From Pezicula radicicola (lineage: Eukaryota > Ascomycota > Leotiomycetes > Helotiales > Dermateaceae), in the NCBI GenBank assembly GCA_003008705.1, contig PDUO01000029.1:197321-261320 (forward strand): 64,000 nucleotides of DNA. Reading direction: 5' to 3'. How positions within the stretch are numbered: position 1 is the stretch's first letter; each line of letters begins with the position of its first letter. The notes under the pieces are model-generated. The model was not told the DNA's origin. It made no database searches and saw nothing but the letters and a program-made list of their open reading frames with translations. The position numbers and the translations under genes were made by a program. Shown here in pieces: positions 10,201 through 21,934 of this stretch.

Positions 10201-11959
10201 GTTGAGTATATTTTTATGGAGATACACTCCAAACCGCTGAATGAGTGAAGCAGTAGAAATGTAGGCGGGGAGGGGGCAAAATTTATATTCAAGGTAAAAT
10301 CGACATAGAAGGAATCTGTCCACAAGTCGTTCTCAGGTAAAGTGGCTTCGAATTGGTCAAAGGAGGAGCTTCCTTGTGCTTCCGTAATTGATGCGTAGAA
10401 AGGACAGCTTTCGAGATCCCACATGACTGTATCCGGACTAGCGCATAAAGGCGGTGTATCACGAGATCTCTCAGTCCCAAATTGGCAGGGACGCCCGAGT
10501 TATTCACCAGATTCAAGCAAACGGACAGCCCCAAAAGGGTTTATGTTCGAAGGTTCTGCGCAATGTTTCTAAAAGATAAACCTCTCATCACAACCGTGCA
10601 GAAAAGGCCACAAGTCCCTGTGTACATATTTCTCAGGTAGTGATAATTATTGGAGGACAATGAATGATAGATCTGACACTATTTCCTCATTAGGCCTTGC
10701 TCGATCCTCGGACAGAAATTATTCAAGCCAATGGCCCATCACTAGGTTGTCTGCCGCCGTATTTTGCTACCATGTCGGCTCATAAGAATTGCAATCGTAT
10801 GGGAGATTGGCAGGCTGGACGCCTATTCAAGCCAAGCGAGCTCTACGCACAGCAAGATATCGAGAGTTGTTGCCTTGTTACCAAGGACTTGCACCTGGAC
10901 TTCGTCTACGACTGCCGCGAAAACGAAAGATGCAGTAATTGTGGTAATCTTGGATTTCACAGACAGCATTGTCAACCCAAACCAGCGATGTGCAGGATAT
11001 CATCTTGTAGGTCGTTTTTATTGTTCAAATAATAGTGCTACTTTTATGTCGTGATTGACAAGGAATCTCATCATTCTTTTCCAGCTTTTCTTACTAAGTA
11101 CCCAAAAAATACCACAAATATGAATTCCGTCTTGATCAAAAGAGATTCACTTTAAGCGAGGAGAAGAAGCGAAGAGGGCGGGATTCGTCATGGGGTTTTA
11201 TGTAGGTAAGCAGACTTTTCGAGCAATAAGGCTCTGATACGTATACGGAGTTAAAATTGCTATTTAACGCCTAAAGTACCCCCCCTCCCCCCCTTGAATT
11301 TCCCGCTGTGTAACCCCGTAAAAGTAATAGGTTACCCAAGTTGAAGAGAGTTAGTCAATCAAACCTTGCAAGTTACGAGTACCGGTACTGTATGATAGGT
11401 AGCTCAAATCCAAATCAAGTAAGTTACTGCCCCCACTCAAGTGACAGTGGGGCACGACCCTGCAGAATTCACGTGGCATGTCGTGCGTTTGTCAACCCAG
11501 GAAAGTCTGAGCTTATCTGCATTTGCCCGCACGTCACGTCACTTCTACCGAACAAATACAACGACAGCCTTTTGCTCCTGCTCATTGTCATTGTCATCAG
11601 GTAGTCGACCGACATTGAGAGAACTTGATACAGAAGGAACTGTACGAGTATGCCCATGCATATACTCTTCACCTTGCTACACCCCACTAACAGCCAACAA
11701 CAGCTAACACAGCAGCAAAACTCTTTTGTATCATAATACGCCTTACTGTTGACAAAGCTAAACATCAACCATAACATCCATGGTAATTGGGGAAGAAGAG
11801 CTCCCAGCAGCCAGCAACAACCAGCAGATCCAGTGAGAAGAGGATAAGCAGTTTGCAAGCTGCACCAGAGCGACGAGTTTGCTAACTTCAGCTTAGGCTG
11901 GCAAAGTAGAAGCCAAAAGTAGTCTTGACATCTCAACGACGACAGTCCTTCCACTTGAA
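10201..11959. other. Intergenic between divergent LHS1 and the GNAT gene
   Basis: Shared upstream region of the two divergent genes. No convincing coding frame: an open stretch at 10697-11032 has a zinc-knuckle-like Cys spacing but the wrong pattern. A homopyrimidine run of C's occurs around 11279-11294. The last 200-300 bases before 11960 probably include the 5' UTR of the acetyltransferase. Confidence 0.45.
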
Positions 11960-13191
11960 ATGGAGTACCCACCTCCTAGAGCCAAGGTTTTCCAGCCACC
12001 TACAGGACCGCCGTCGGGCTCGAATGCGACACCCTTTTACGCTTTCTGCGGTCCTTCTGATCTCGAGAGTTACAAGTCCGATGTCGCACCCAATGAGCAA
12101 ACGTACGTATGATTTGAATAACTCGACTGGCTTGGATAACTCAGTTGTCTTGAGTGACCCAATTGTTTTGGGCCACTCCATTGATTTGGATTACTCAGTT
12201 GATTTGGGTAACTGACGTATTTGGGGCAGGTCATCGCAAATACCCAAGGTTTTCAAAGATGCGATGGAAGTCCGCGTAAAGGTCTATGTCGAAGAACAAA
12301 AGATTCCCCTCCAGAACGAATTCGATTCAGACGACTCTCGCTCCTGCCATTGGGTAACCTATGCATCTGTTAACACCGTTACGGACAAGATGGTTTGCGA
12401 CGATAATGACTATATCATTGAGCGGCAAAAGAGCAAGACAGAAACGGTTCCAATTGGTACCTTACGTCTTGTTCCCTTTCCTCACGAACCGCATCCCCAG
12501 CCTGGTTCAAAGTACACGTTCGATGCCGCCGCCTCATCAAGCTCACAGACGCCTCAATATGCCGTTGATCAAGCCACCGTATACCATGATGGCAAAGAAC
12601 CGTACATCAAGCTCGGCCGACTGGCGGTTCTCCCTGAATTTCGAGGTCGAGGAATTGCACACATGTTGATCAAATCAGCCCTGGACTGGGTCCGACACAA
12701 CCCGACATTCTTCAATCCGTCTGTTGAGTACAAGAGCTTGCACAAGATCGGAGTTAAGGGTGAGAATTTTTGAGTCACTTGGATTAACCCAAGTCATTTA
12801 CATATCACGTAACAACAAATTACTAACCTCATCGCGGATTCTAGAAAAGACTAAAGAAATTATACCGGTTTGGAATGGTTTGATGTGTGTCCATTCTCAG
12901 GCAGACGAAAAAGTAGTCAGAGCATGGGCCAAATGGGGCTTCAAAACTGACGAGGCAATGGGAAGTTGGGAGGAGGAGGGAATTAAACATGTTGGTACGT
13001 ACTCATTTCTCCGAGAAAAAAATGCACCTTTCTCGTTTACTCATTGGTCCTGAATCATGTTTGAGTTACACTACTTCAGAGATATCTAGAATAAGTCTAC
13101 TAACTCTAAGTTTTTGACTATAGGCATGTTTATGAGGCTCAACCTCAACGGAGAAGGCTGGCTCCCTCTCAAGGAGAACAAAGTTGCCTAA
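11960..13191 (+). CDS. GNAT-family N-acetyltransferase
   Basis: Four exons (11960-12102, 12230-12759, 12845-12994, 13124-13191) give 296 aa with all phases matching. The core is a GNAT fold: VRVKVYVEEQKIP at the start of the fold, PIGTLRLVPFP in the central strands, then LGRLAVLPEFRGRGIAHML, whose RGRGIA loop is the acetyl-CoA pyrophosphate-binding motif A. The fold ends with KWGFKTDEAMGSW and MFMRLNL. The N-terminal 45 residues are Pro-rich and probably disordered. The substrate cannot be told from the sequence. The first intron (127 nt) is built largely of an 18-bp minisatellite. The upstream region is shared with LHS1 on the other strand. Confidence 0.85.
12114..12215. repeat. 18-bp minisatellite array in GNAT intron 1
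   Basis: Five full units and one 12-nt partial, each 18 bp: TTGAATAACTCGACTGGC, TTGGATAACTCAGTTGTC, TTGAGTGACCCAATTGTT, TTGGGCCACTCCATTGAT, TTGGATTACTCAGTTGAT, then TTGGGTAACTGA. The array lies wholly inside the intron 12103-12229. The same unit recurs on the minus strand at 24769-24834 and 26456-26521. Confidence 0.92.
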
Positions 13192-13885
13192 GCGAGGCCG
13201 GGATTGGTTCATACTTTGATATGAAGTACGTATACTGTCATAAAAGGTATGTGGTCCGACTTACTGAGAGCAATTCACTAATTCAAGCTAATGATATTTT
13301 TGCAGTTATGGACCGACTGCTGGCATGTTTTAGAGGCTTCATTTGTCTTAGCATTGTTGATTGTACCGTAGCATTACTGGCTTGGCCGCATAGTAATAGA
13401 GCTTAAGAATCCATAAACTTTGTTTGTCATTTACGACAAGGGTGACCTTCCTAGTTTACATAAATGGTCCTGATACGTGTACAATGCCACTTGAGTTCTG
13501 CTGGTGTTTTTTAAGTTAGGTAGCTCACTTGATATGAATAATAACTGACCTATTTTCAACTTGAGTAACTGACTTGAGTGAATACCACCACCACGATGGT
13601 GTCAGATTTCGGCTTTAACAGACACAAACGGTACGTTAATTATGAAACACGAGAGCGCGCGATCTTGGATGAAGCCCACGACCCGAATAACAAACGAAAT
13701 AGAAGGCACGAATGTGCTGTCTATGTAGTGGAACGATATAATATTTATTGTTGTATTTAAAAAGTCTGTTAAATTAATATTCCATTCTGTCACTGGTTGG
13801 TATTCCACTTTATTTCTCTATAGCTTTGCTACCATATGTTTTGTGAGCTATCATTTGGCTAATGGTATACTTACATATTGTACAG
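13192..13885. other. Intergenic after the GNAT gene
   Basis: The 3' flank of the acetyltransferase and the upstream part of the DUF6604 pseudogene. Contains solitary copies resembling the 18-bp unit (TTGAGTAACTGA near 13562). No supportable gene. Confidence 0.45.
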
Positions 13886-14902
13886 ATACAAAGCTGGAAC
13901 TAGTAGATTTTCCTCATGGCTGGCGGAAGTTGGGAAGCGCTGTAGATAAAACATTGACAGCATGAGCTCTTCCTCAACACCGGCCAAGCAGAACAAGAAC
14001 ACGGACAAGAAGACCAAATCAGGAAGACGAAGACAAGCATTGAAAGAGACTCAATACGCAATTCCTATCCGACATTTGATTGGAATTGCTCAGGCCGTCG
14101 CAGAATCCACAAATCCTAGGATCGAGATCCCTTCGAGGTAAGTGATAAATTCTTTTATTTTGTGTACGTCTTGATAGAATGATGTCTAAAGCCTTAAAAT
14201 TTTAGTATTTTTACACTCCTGAGTGATGTGATAACCCTTCGAAAGGAGTCTTTGCAGGTTGAAGGCAGGGCGGTTCAACATGATCACGGGGAAGTTGATA
14301 GGCATACTTACTTCATCACGGTCTTGGAACGAGCAAAGGAAATCCTGCTGCCATTGAAACAGAGTGGACCCAACATGGCAAAGACTGAAAAATCCACTGA
14401 AAAAAGACTAGCCAACATATTCGAGGCCTTGGATATCGAAGAGCCAACTTCCGCCACAGCCACCAATTCTAAATTTCGCCCAGTGCAACAACCAGCCCGA
14501 CAACTCTCTTCCGTTAAGCAGATGTATGACATCGAGTCCACTCATGATGACATTCTTCTCTCGTCGCTTTTCTTCTTCCGCGACTTAAACGAGATCCGGA
14601 CGTGTATTCGTTCGGTTTGGTCAGACTACAAGGATGGGACAACGGACCTCTGCACTGCTTCATTAGTAACAAATACTGCCATTGAAATCATACAGCGCAA
14701 TGTAGAAGACCAATTAGCCACTAACAAAACCTGGTCCGACGGTCCTACAGAGAACAAATAGATCCACTGGGTTTATAACCACATATGTCACGGTACCAAT
14801 GTTCACTTTCGCGAGCAGGCCGAAGACATGATCGATTTCGCAACTTATGAACAAGCTAACAGCGACGCAGGAAAGATTCTAAGAAAACTCGGTACTTTTT
14901 AA
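13886..14902 (+). pseudogene. DUF6604-type protein remnant
   Basis: The translation resembles the N-terminal domain of large fungal DUF6604 proteins: YKAGTSRFSSWLAEVGKRC, then a Lys-rich linker, YAIPIRHLIGIAQAVAES, FTLLSDVITLRKES and IFEALDIEEP. An intron at 14138-14205 joins the first two parts. The frame has two internal stops, TAA at 13947-13949 and TAG at 14759-14761. Family-like sequence continues in the same frame past each (NIDSMSSSS after the first, IHWVYNHICHG after the second), ending at TAA 14900-14902. Both stops fit CAA to TAA and CAG to TAG, the CpA-to-TpA pattern of RIP. The start codon and first exon are missing, and family members are usually several times longer. A short functional ORF from ATG 13962 cannot be excluded. 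Confidence 0.6.
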
Positions 14903-15617
14903 GATAGGTACTGTTGAACATCCCTTTGTGTGTCTCACGGCCCTCTACCTATGTCCCGGGACGTGCGCGGTAAAATACATATATTTTTTGGTGGTAGAAT
15001 TCTCGGGGTGCCGAATCCCTGTCTAGAGGGCCGTAAGACACAAAGGGATATAGAAATAGTCATATGATTGTCCCTATAAGTAGACTTATTCCCACACACT
15101 AGTTCCACACAGAACACTCCATATTGCCCACATATTGCCCCTAAATAACCTTCCCATTCAACAGATACCTACTCTTAAGTATTTACGTTACCATTTTAAA
15201 AAAAATCTGATATAAAATTTCGTAGGTAGAACTTTGCTCAGTATTAGTGTTAAAAGATCTATAGAAACTAGAATCTAATCTAGAAGCAGCACTCTACAAG
15301 TAAATCTGCTTTTGCATTTGTATCTTCTTATGATGTCTTTGCATAGTACAATATAGACCAAATGGAACTTACTATTCATTCTACGGCATTGTACTGTAGA
15401 GCAAGTTCCTTAGCGAGCTTATCGCCGGACTGTGACTGTTCTGATGTTCTGCTCCTTATCGGTCGTCAATTCAATACCGCCTTGGCAGAATACCCAAAAT
15501 AGTCTAGAGCATCTTAGTGCACGCACCACATTCCGAGATTCAGAGATTTTGAAGATTCAATACCCCGCCAACCTTGCTTGGTACAACCTACCTAGAAATC
15601 CGACTCGAGCTACTACA
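14903..15617. other. Intergenic with an inverted-repeat element, upstream of URA5
   Basis: Holds the inverted repeat at 14919-15050 and then AT-rich sequence leading to the URA5 start. No other gene or repeat was seen. Confidence 0.45.
14919..15050. mobile_element. Short inverted-repeat (MITE-like) element
   Basis: About 130 bp. The left arm reads ATCCCTTTGTGTGTCTCACG and GCCCTCTA; the right arm reads TAGAGGGCCGTAAGACACAA and AGGGAT. The arms are near-perfect complements over about 27 bp, enough for a strong hairpin. It lies immediately downstream of the DUF6604 pseudogene. No clear target-site duplication. Confidence 0.65.
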
Positions 15618-16495
15618 ATGGCTTCTTCAACCCAATCTACTACCTCCACGATACCTGCGTATAAGACCGCGTTCCTCCAATCCTGCCTCTCTGCGAACGT
15701 CCTAACCTTCGGTACCTACACCCTCAAATCTGGCCGACGTACGTACTCACTCCAGTCCTCGCATCTATACCTTACCATACCTTACCTACAATTGCTAATC
15801 TCCCTAACATTGTAGAATCCCCCTACTTCTTCAACGCCGGCTCCTTCCACACTGCCCCCCTCCTCTCCGCTATCGCTATCGCCTACGCTCATACTATCAT
15901 CTCCTTCCTCGCTTCCCATCCTGATCTCCCAAAACCAGACGTTATCTTCGGGTATGAGTTCTCCAGCATCCAATTCAGAGAACTCACTAACTAGAGAGCT
16001 TAAAGCCCGGCTTATAAAGGCATTGCCCCTGCTTGCTCAACATTACTCGAACTCCACCGTCTCGACCCCGAAACCTGGTCGTCCGTCTCCTACAGTTTCA
16101 ATCGCAAAGAAGTCAAAGACCATGGCGAAGGCGGAAGCATCGTGGGTGCGTCGTTGAAAGGGAAGAACATTCTAGTTATCGATGATGTGGTTACAGCGGG
16201 TACAGCCATGAGAGAGACAATGAAACTAGTTGCTAAGGAGGGAGGAAAGGTCATCGGGTTTGTAGTTGCGCTAGACCGGTCGGAGAAAATGCCCGGACCG
16301 AGAGAACAGCAGGAGGGTATTGACGATGGAGAACCAAGAATGAGCGCTATTGGACAGATTAGACAGGAGTTCGGTGTGCAGACGACGAGTATTGCAACAT
16401 TGGACGATCTGATTGCGTTGCTGAGGGGCAGAGAGGCTCCGGAAGATTTGGAGAGGTTGGAGGAATACCGGAGGAAATATTTGGCTAGTGATTGA
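15618..16495 (+). CDS. URA5: Orotate phosphoribosyltransferase
   Basis: Converts orotate and PRPP to orotidine 5'-monophosphate in de novo UMP synthesis. Exons 15618-15738, 15816-15951 and 16006-16495 join with matching phases into 248 aa, close to the usual fungal length. Visible signatures: [21 protein letters not shown] near the N-terminus, DVIFGPAYKGI around the second splice, the flexible catalytic loop FNRKEVKDHGEGG, and the PRPP-binding motif ILVIDDVVTAGTA. The stretch after AYKGI reads APACSTLLEL, somewhat different from common versions, but catalytic and PRPP residues are intact. The start is the first ATG that leaves a short Ser/Thr-rich leader before the domain. Confidence 0.93.
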
Positions 16496-18828
16496 AGGCC
16501 GAAACCAGGTTTCTCTAATATAACTCAAACACAGGGGAAAACAGCACATTCATTGGCGGATTCCTGTTGAATCTTGAGCACTAAGCTTCATCGTCTGAAG
16601 ATATTCACTTTTGTAACCCCTAAAAGTTAGGCTAGTAATGTTGTAAAATCCGCTTTCGCACGACCAGTAGGACCAACATTATAAGGAACTTGGTAATGTA
16701 GGATACTGTACCTAGAATTTCGAATAGACAAAATTACTAGAACGGGCTTATAAATTAAGCGAGCTATGAACTCGTCGCTTACAGCTCTTTAAAATAAACA
16801 GGAATAAGCGAATAAATTTTGAGAACACTTCTTATAAGAGTTTTTCCGACGTGCTTATGAATTGCTTAATTTTATAAATTTGTTGCTAAACTACCTATGT
16901 AGTGCATAAGATAGATGCTTAAGTTATTCAGGTTACACTAAGTGAGTTGATGTGCAAAATGTTCTAAATCAAGCGATTGATGAAATCGTTAGCAAGTATT
17001 CAAGTAAAGTCTCACAGTAGAGTAAAAGCTTAAGATCTTTGAATAGATATAAATAATTCAAACCCCCCATAATGCAAGGCAACCTTCTACTAACTTAAAT
17101 CAATGCCCCTCATTAACTTCATCCCGAACAGTTTTCCCCACAGTAGACTTTTCCACAGTTACCTCCCCACGCCTTCCTGAACATCAATATCTTAAAGAAC
17201 ATAGGTTTTGGGGCGAACTCATGGTATCAGCCATCAGCCACCAGTCTCGTCTCCAAACATGCGGGAAAGAAAATGTAAGCTTATCAGATACTGTATATAT
17301 TTTCTCCAAACAGAAGAGTTAAGCTACGTCTTATAAGAAGTAGGGATTATTAGTCACAGCCGTCTTCATATATTTAACAAGCCTAAAGTCTTAAATGCCT
17401 TCACTACAGCATATGAATTATATGTAACAATAGGATCTCTAGACGATGGATTTGGTGCCAAGCAGTGTAAGTGATAAGTAGTTTGGGTCTTAGAAAGTCA
17501 GAATCTATACCTAGCCCACCTGAGTTAACATATAACCACGATCTACTAGTTCTTAGGCTAAATAAACCGTGGGGTCGCCTGTATACTTAGTAGGTAGCGT
17601 CTCATCGAATTTGGAATCGAACGCCACCTCGCTTAAATATGGTTATTAGAATAGTTGAACTATTGGAACTATACAGTAGTTACCTAATTTGAAGCCATGA
17701 ATCATACCTCGCTTATTAGACTGGGCTGGGTTGGGCTGAGCCAGTTTCTGAGGTAGTTATTTATCTAGCCATCGACAACACTGGTACAAAGGGTCCAAGA
17801 CACGACTAGGTATTTAGAAGACTATCATGTGACGGCTTAGTTTCGCGGTTGCATTTAATACTGTACAGCTCATACAAATGTTTCAACGCAATTCCCAATA
17901 ATCATATTAGCCCATATGACGTCGTATTGGCTAATATGAAGGTATTGACAAGATGCTACATTACCTAATGTGACGTCGGACTGGCCAATGTGACGTTAGA
18001 CTGATATGCCGCTACTAAAGAAACACAGATGGTACGACTGCGTATTAGGGCACGAGGACTATCACAAGCCCAAGTAGCAGTACTAAGAACGAGAACATGT
18101 TGTCATGTCCTTTGTATCTCGACTAAACATAGTTCAAGTTCAAGAATCTAAATAGTAAAATCCGATTCTCCAATATTACACTCACTAATCAACTCACCCT
18201 AATGCCATTCAACCTTTAAAAAATCAAATAGTATCATCCCTACTAAATTCTAGTCCCAACCTAGTAGGCAATCCACTAGCATCGATCTCAAACCTTACTC
18301 TCATTCTCAAATTCATGATAGTAGAGATCTCAGCCTTTGCGAAGAATTCTCCACTACATAGTCAAAAAGAAGCGGATCCAAATCCACGTTTTTACGAGCT
18401 AGAAAGTGTCTACGAATTTCCCCATCATAGAAAAAATATGACCTAGTGCTACTTAACCAAATATTGAATCCCTTCCCCTCCATCCACATACAGAACGCCA
18501 TAGACACGCCTTTCACGACGCCAGAATCTTAAAGCCTCCCTTCCTTCAAAACGCCACTCAATCGAATCCTCCAACCCCAAAACTCAACCCTTAACACCAA
18601 CCAGTCTACATAGTTCTTCCTAAAGCTCTAGAAGCAACAGCCATCTCAGTATCAGTCGGCATATTAACAACCATAAGATACAAAACATTCTACACACATA
18701 AAAAGTTAGTCAGAAAACTCAGTAAAATAAAAATTACCACTACTAATACTTCTCCCCTCCCGCCAAAAAAAAAGAAAGGAAAAGAAAGAAAGAGGGGGGG
18801 GGATTAAAAAAGGAAGAAAAAAACTTAC
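16496..18828. other. Gene-poor AT-rich stretch
   Basis: About 2.3 kb. Apart from the 20-bp repeats at 17911-18004 I see no gene. The part near 18620-18700 could hold a second exon of the neighbouring minus-strand gene: NVLYLMVVNMPTDTEMAV can be read there, but not in the phase left by the first exon. Purine/pyrimidine runs lie at 18765-18820. Confidence 0.4.
17911..18004. repeat. 20-bp repeats with TGACGT cores and a small palindrome
   Basis: Two adjacent 20-bp units at 17965-18004 (CTAATGTGACGTCGGACTGG, CCAATGTGACGTTAGACTGA) and a third at 17911-17930 (CCCATATGACGTCGTATTGG). Two cores are the CRE-like octamer half TGACGTC. CATATTAGCC (17903-17912) and GGCTAATATG (17929-17938) form a perfect 10-bp inverted pair around the third unit. 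Confidence 0.7.
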
Positions 18829-19225
18829 CCTCCCTATAAGGTAATCTTTTCGGATGATGATGTAGCGGTGGATTATCTTTTAGATAGAGGAAGGAATCTA
18901 GGACGAATTGTTCGATGAGAAGTTCATCATCTCGACTTGTGTTTCCCGATGTGAGGATTTGAGAAATGCGTTCTTTTTGTGATGAGGTTGGAGGAAAGAG
19001 TGTTTCTTGTGCTTCGTCTAGTGGCCATTCTTCTTCGTCTTTTGGTTCTTCTAGTGAATATGGTGGTGGATCTTCGTAGATTATAATGCTGTCGTTGTTC
19101 TCTTTGGGAGTTGGTGTCGAGATCGGGTTCTTTTTGGCTTTGTGTGTTTTGATGCTTTCGGATGCTAGACCGATTGTTGCTGCTACTCCACGTATAGTGA
19201 TATTGAGGATCTTCTCGACTGGCAT
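18829..19225 (-). CDS. Uncharacterised fungal protein, 5' exon; 3' part unresolved
   Basis: The exon encodes about 132 residues: MPVEKILNITIRGVAATIGL, a Lys-rich step, YEDPPPYSLEEPKDEEEW, a Leu/Asp-rich segment, and PKRLPYRE. It ends at a good donor (GTAAGT at 18828-18823). It resembles a common Pezizomycotina family of unknown function (IRGVAGGIGLASE N-terminus, acidic middle, then a conserved LPxPVIxPQRRP core). That conserved core is not visible downstream, so the gene is probably truncated or degraded. The only obvious acceptor (near 18700) gives a stop after eight codons. The start at 19225 is preferred over one at 19330 because homology begins there. Function unknown. Confidence 0.45.
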
Positions 19226-20227
19226 CTTGAGGTTTGGGTTATTGTTGGATATCTTCTGTATGGTACTCCAAGTACGTCTGGCTATTGCTGACAAGTAAAA
19301 TTTGTTCCTACTAACTGGGCCACATGCCACTTATATATTTGTACTTTCTACTTGTATATCACATAAAATAAGTCAACAAAGTTCAGCCTCGCCACAAAAT
19401 TCCTAAACAATTTCAATGCTTATAGCATAGCCTCATCAACGATGCCAAGAAATAAAAGTGTCTAAAAATTCGGCCATGAAAATTGCGGGGGCGAGATTCC
19501 TGAACAGGTTCTTCCCCAGCCTATAATTATCACAGAGTTCAGAATAAAGCCTTATAATTTGTAGATCTTATGAAGATGGTCAAATCAAATTGTCTTGTAG
19601 ACCTTGCCGCGTGGTGTTTTACAGTAGAGATCGAGAAAGATCCTCAAAAAAAGCTTATGTTGACGCCACTCGGGATTTTATACGAGTACGGTTACGTTGA
19701 GTACGATGTCAACAGCACATAAATGTGGTCCTTGCAGGTAGGAATTGTTTCAGCCTCTAAGAACATTAAAGTCAAGAGTTTGATTGGTTTGAATTGGGCA
19801 ACGATACTTCGTACTGGCCCAAATAAACCCTATTCACGTCTGAGCTAAACCGGGGTAATTAGCCAATCAGTCAACGGGGATGCAACGTTTTTAGCTATAA
19901 CTGGCTAGTTGCGATCGGACGGAAATAGGGTTTATTTGGGCCAGTACGAAGTAAGCTGAATCTGGAATAATCATGCTGATAACATATCCTAAAGCGGACC
20001 GGAAAATGGAATTTGTTTGGGATCTTTAAAAATAGGGGATCTGTTATATTATACCCACTCCCAGTTGATTTATTTTTAGAACTTGTTGCTCATTCGATTC
20101 ACTACTCATCTTCAGTGCAGTGCGTGATTTTCCCGACTTTGAGGAAGCTGTGAATATCATGCTAAATCCATGCTTAAGCTTTGATTATTCTTGATAAAGT
20201 TGTAGCTGCCATAACAATTAGTCAGCC
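19226..20227. other. Intergenic with a perfect-TIR MITE
   Basis: Holds the element at 19805-19953. The rest shows no coding frame; the end next to 20228 is presumably the P450 3' UTR. Confidence 0.5.
19805..19953. mobile_element. MITE with perfect 30-bp terminal inverted repeats
   Basis: 149 bp. The left end TACTTCGTACTGGCCCAAAT continues to 19834; the right end, from 19924, is its exact reverse complement over all 30 bases and ends CCAGTACGAAGTA. The outermost bases are TA on both sides, fitting a TA target duplication of a Tc1/mariner-type element. No coding capacity. The perfect arms suggest recent activity. Confidence 0.85.
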
Positions 20228-21934
20228 TTACTGATCTGCGGTTTTCTCGAACCTCAGAAATAGTCGATTTGAGACAGGTCCTGTTGTGTAACCATCGGTC
20301 TGCTCAATACCCTCATCGTTAACAATATGCGAAGTGAAGTTGCTATAGACAGCTGCAACAACCAGTTTTATCTCTGTCGCTTAATTAGTGTAAGTTCGAA
20401 AGCTTTGGCAAGAAACACGGTACATACCATGCATAGCGAAGTTGCTTCCAATACACATTCTGCCTCCACTGGAGAAAGCCCAGAACCACCTATCTCTGTC
20501 TTTCTTCTGCTCTTCAGTCATTCCATTCTCTCCATCCAGCCATCGCTTATGATCCCATTTCTCAGGATCAGGGTATATACTTCCGTTGCGATGGACGCTA
20601 TGTGCTTGTGCGCCGATACGGACGCCACCGGGGACTTGGTACCCTCCCAGATTACAAGAAGGATATGGTGTCATGCGAGGTTGGTTCCCAGGAATTGCTG
20701 CGTGGAGACGGAGGGTTTCCATTACAACGGCGTGGAGAATAGGGAGGGTATCGAGATCCTTTGAAGGCGGGATATTCTTTTCTGGGTTGGAGAGTAGCAT
20801 ATTTGGAGAAAGAGTAAGGAGTTCCGCTCTAAGAGCCTTTTGAAGTGGCAGGTTTTGAGACAGTTGCCATGAAAGGTATGTCAGTGTAATGCCTGAAGTT
20901 TCGTGGCCTGCTGCGAGATGATCGATCATCTCGCTTGCAAGACTCAGTTCAGGATATTTGAGTGTTTCTTCTGCGAGAACTGATTCTGTGCCTTTTGAAG
21001 ACTTCTCTTTCTCAATCCCAGAGAGCAAGGTACCAAGAACAACTGGTTCATTTGCTTTTTCTGTATCAACTATAGCAGATTTCATGGAAGCTTCCGTAGC
21101 ATCGCAACGCTCTTTGCACCATGCCTCAAGTTCGTTGTTTGCATCATCCACCCAACTTGGAACAAGACGGATGTGGAACTTCTTGAGGAATCGTGTGAGT
21201 CTTGGCAGTTCTTGCGAAAAGAATGTGTATCGCTTCCGGGTATAGTAAAGTGAGAGCCAGTGCTTTCGGTAGGATTCATCTTGGAGGAAATTGCTGGCGT
21301 TCTTGGTACCGAAGAGATAGGCTGTGATACCATCCATTGTGGTTGCGTTCCATAGATCATGAACATCCATGCCCTCAGTTTGGGCTGCCGTAGTTGAAGA
21401 AGCAATGATTGGAAGAAGCCGATCGTACAAAATCACCTGCGATTGCCGCACAAGAGCAGGAGAGTTATGGATGTATGATTTGGAATATGTATTTGAGATC
21501 ATACGCTTCCGGACTGAATGTTGACGGGAATGCCAACTAGAGAACATACAAGGTACTCTGATACGCCATCAGCAGAAGAAATGGAATGCTATCAGAAGAT
21601 ATACTTACCCATAATTATCGAATATCGAGTACCATTGACCCTTTTCCATTCCACCGCCATACACAGATCTCAAGCCTCCAAGATCGTTCACACTGAGCTC
21701 ATTTGGAGCAACGCGGATGATAGGTCCAAACTTGAGATGAGCAGCATGAAGGGTCCGATTCTCACGACATCGGTACCTAGTCCATAGAATCCAGAAGGGC
21801 GAAAAAGAAGCGCTCCAGTGGGCATTTGGTACTTTTGAAAGCGGTGAGATGAATGATGGGTAGATGATGAATTTGTAGATAGAAAGGATCGAAAGGGCCA
21901 CAAAGGCAAGGAGAGGAAGTCCGAGAGACAACAT
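20228..21934 (-). CDS. Cytochrome P450 monooxygenase
   Basis: Three exons (21934-21609, 21536-20428, 20373-20228) give 526 aa with consistent phases. The N-terminal membrane anchor LPLLAFVALSILSIYKFIIY is followed by a Pro-bearing hinge. The oxygen-binding I-helix motif is AAGHETSGIT, the K-helix ExxR is ETLR, and the haem-binding loop FSSGGRMCIGSNFA places the ligand Cys near residue 470. All core P450 residues are intact. The protein ends with an ordinary fungal P450 C-terminus (RLFLRFEKTADQ), supporting the last splice. It resembles fungal P450s of secondary metabolism or xenobiotic oxidation; the substrate cannot be inferred. No other biosynthetic gene is adjacent, so a cluster is not supported. 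Confidence 0.9.

Noticed and set aside
10201..10323. 41-residue N-terminal extension of Lhs1 from the upstream ATG
   Set aside because: It would place a charged and aromatic leader before an obvious signal peptide; the downstream ATG is the natural start.
10697..11032. Open frame with CSNCGNLGFHRQHC, resembling a CCHC zinc knuckle
   Set aside because: Spacing is C-x2-C-x5-H-x3-C, not the knuckle pattern, and the rest of the frame has no family resemblance.
17600..17650. TTCGA-containing stretch that looks like a tRNA T-arm on the minus strand
   Set aside because: No complementary T-stem, anticodon arm or acceptor stem could be built.
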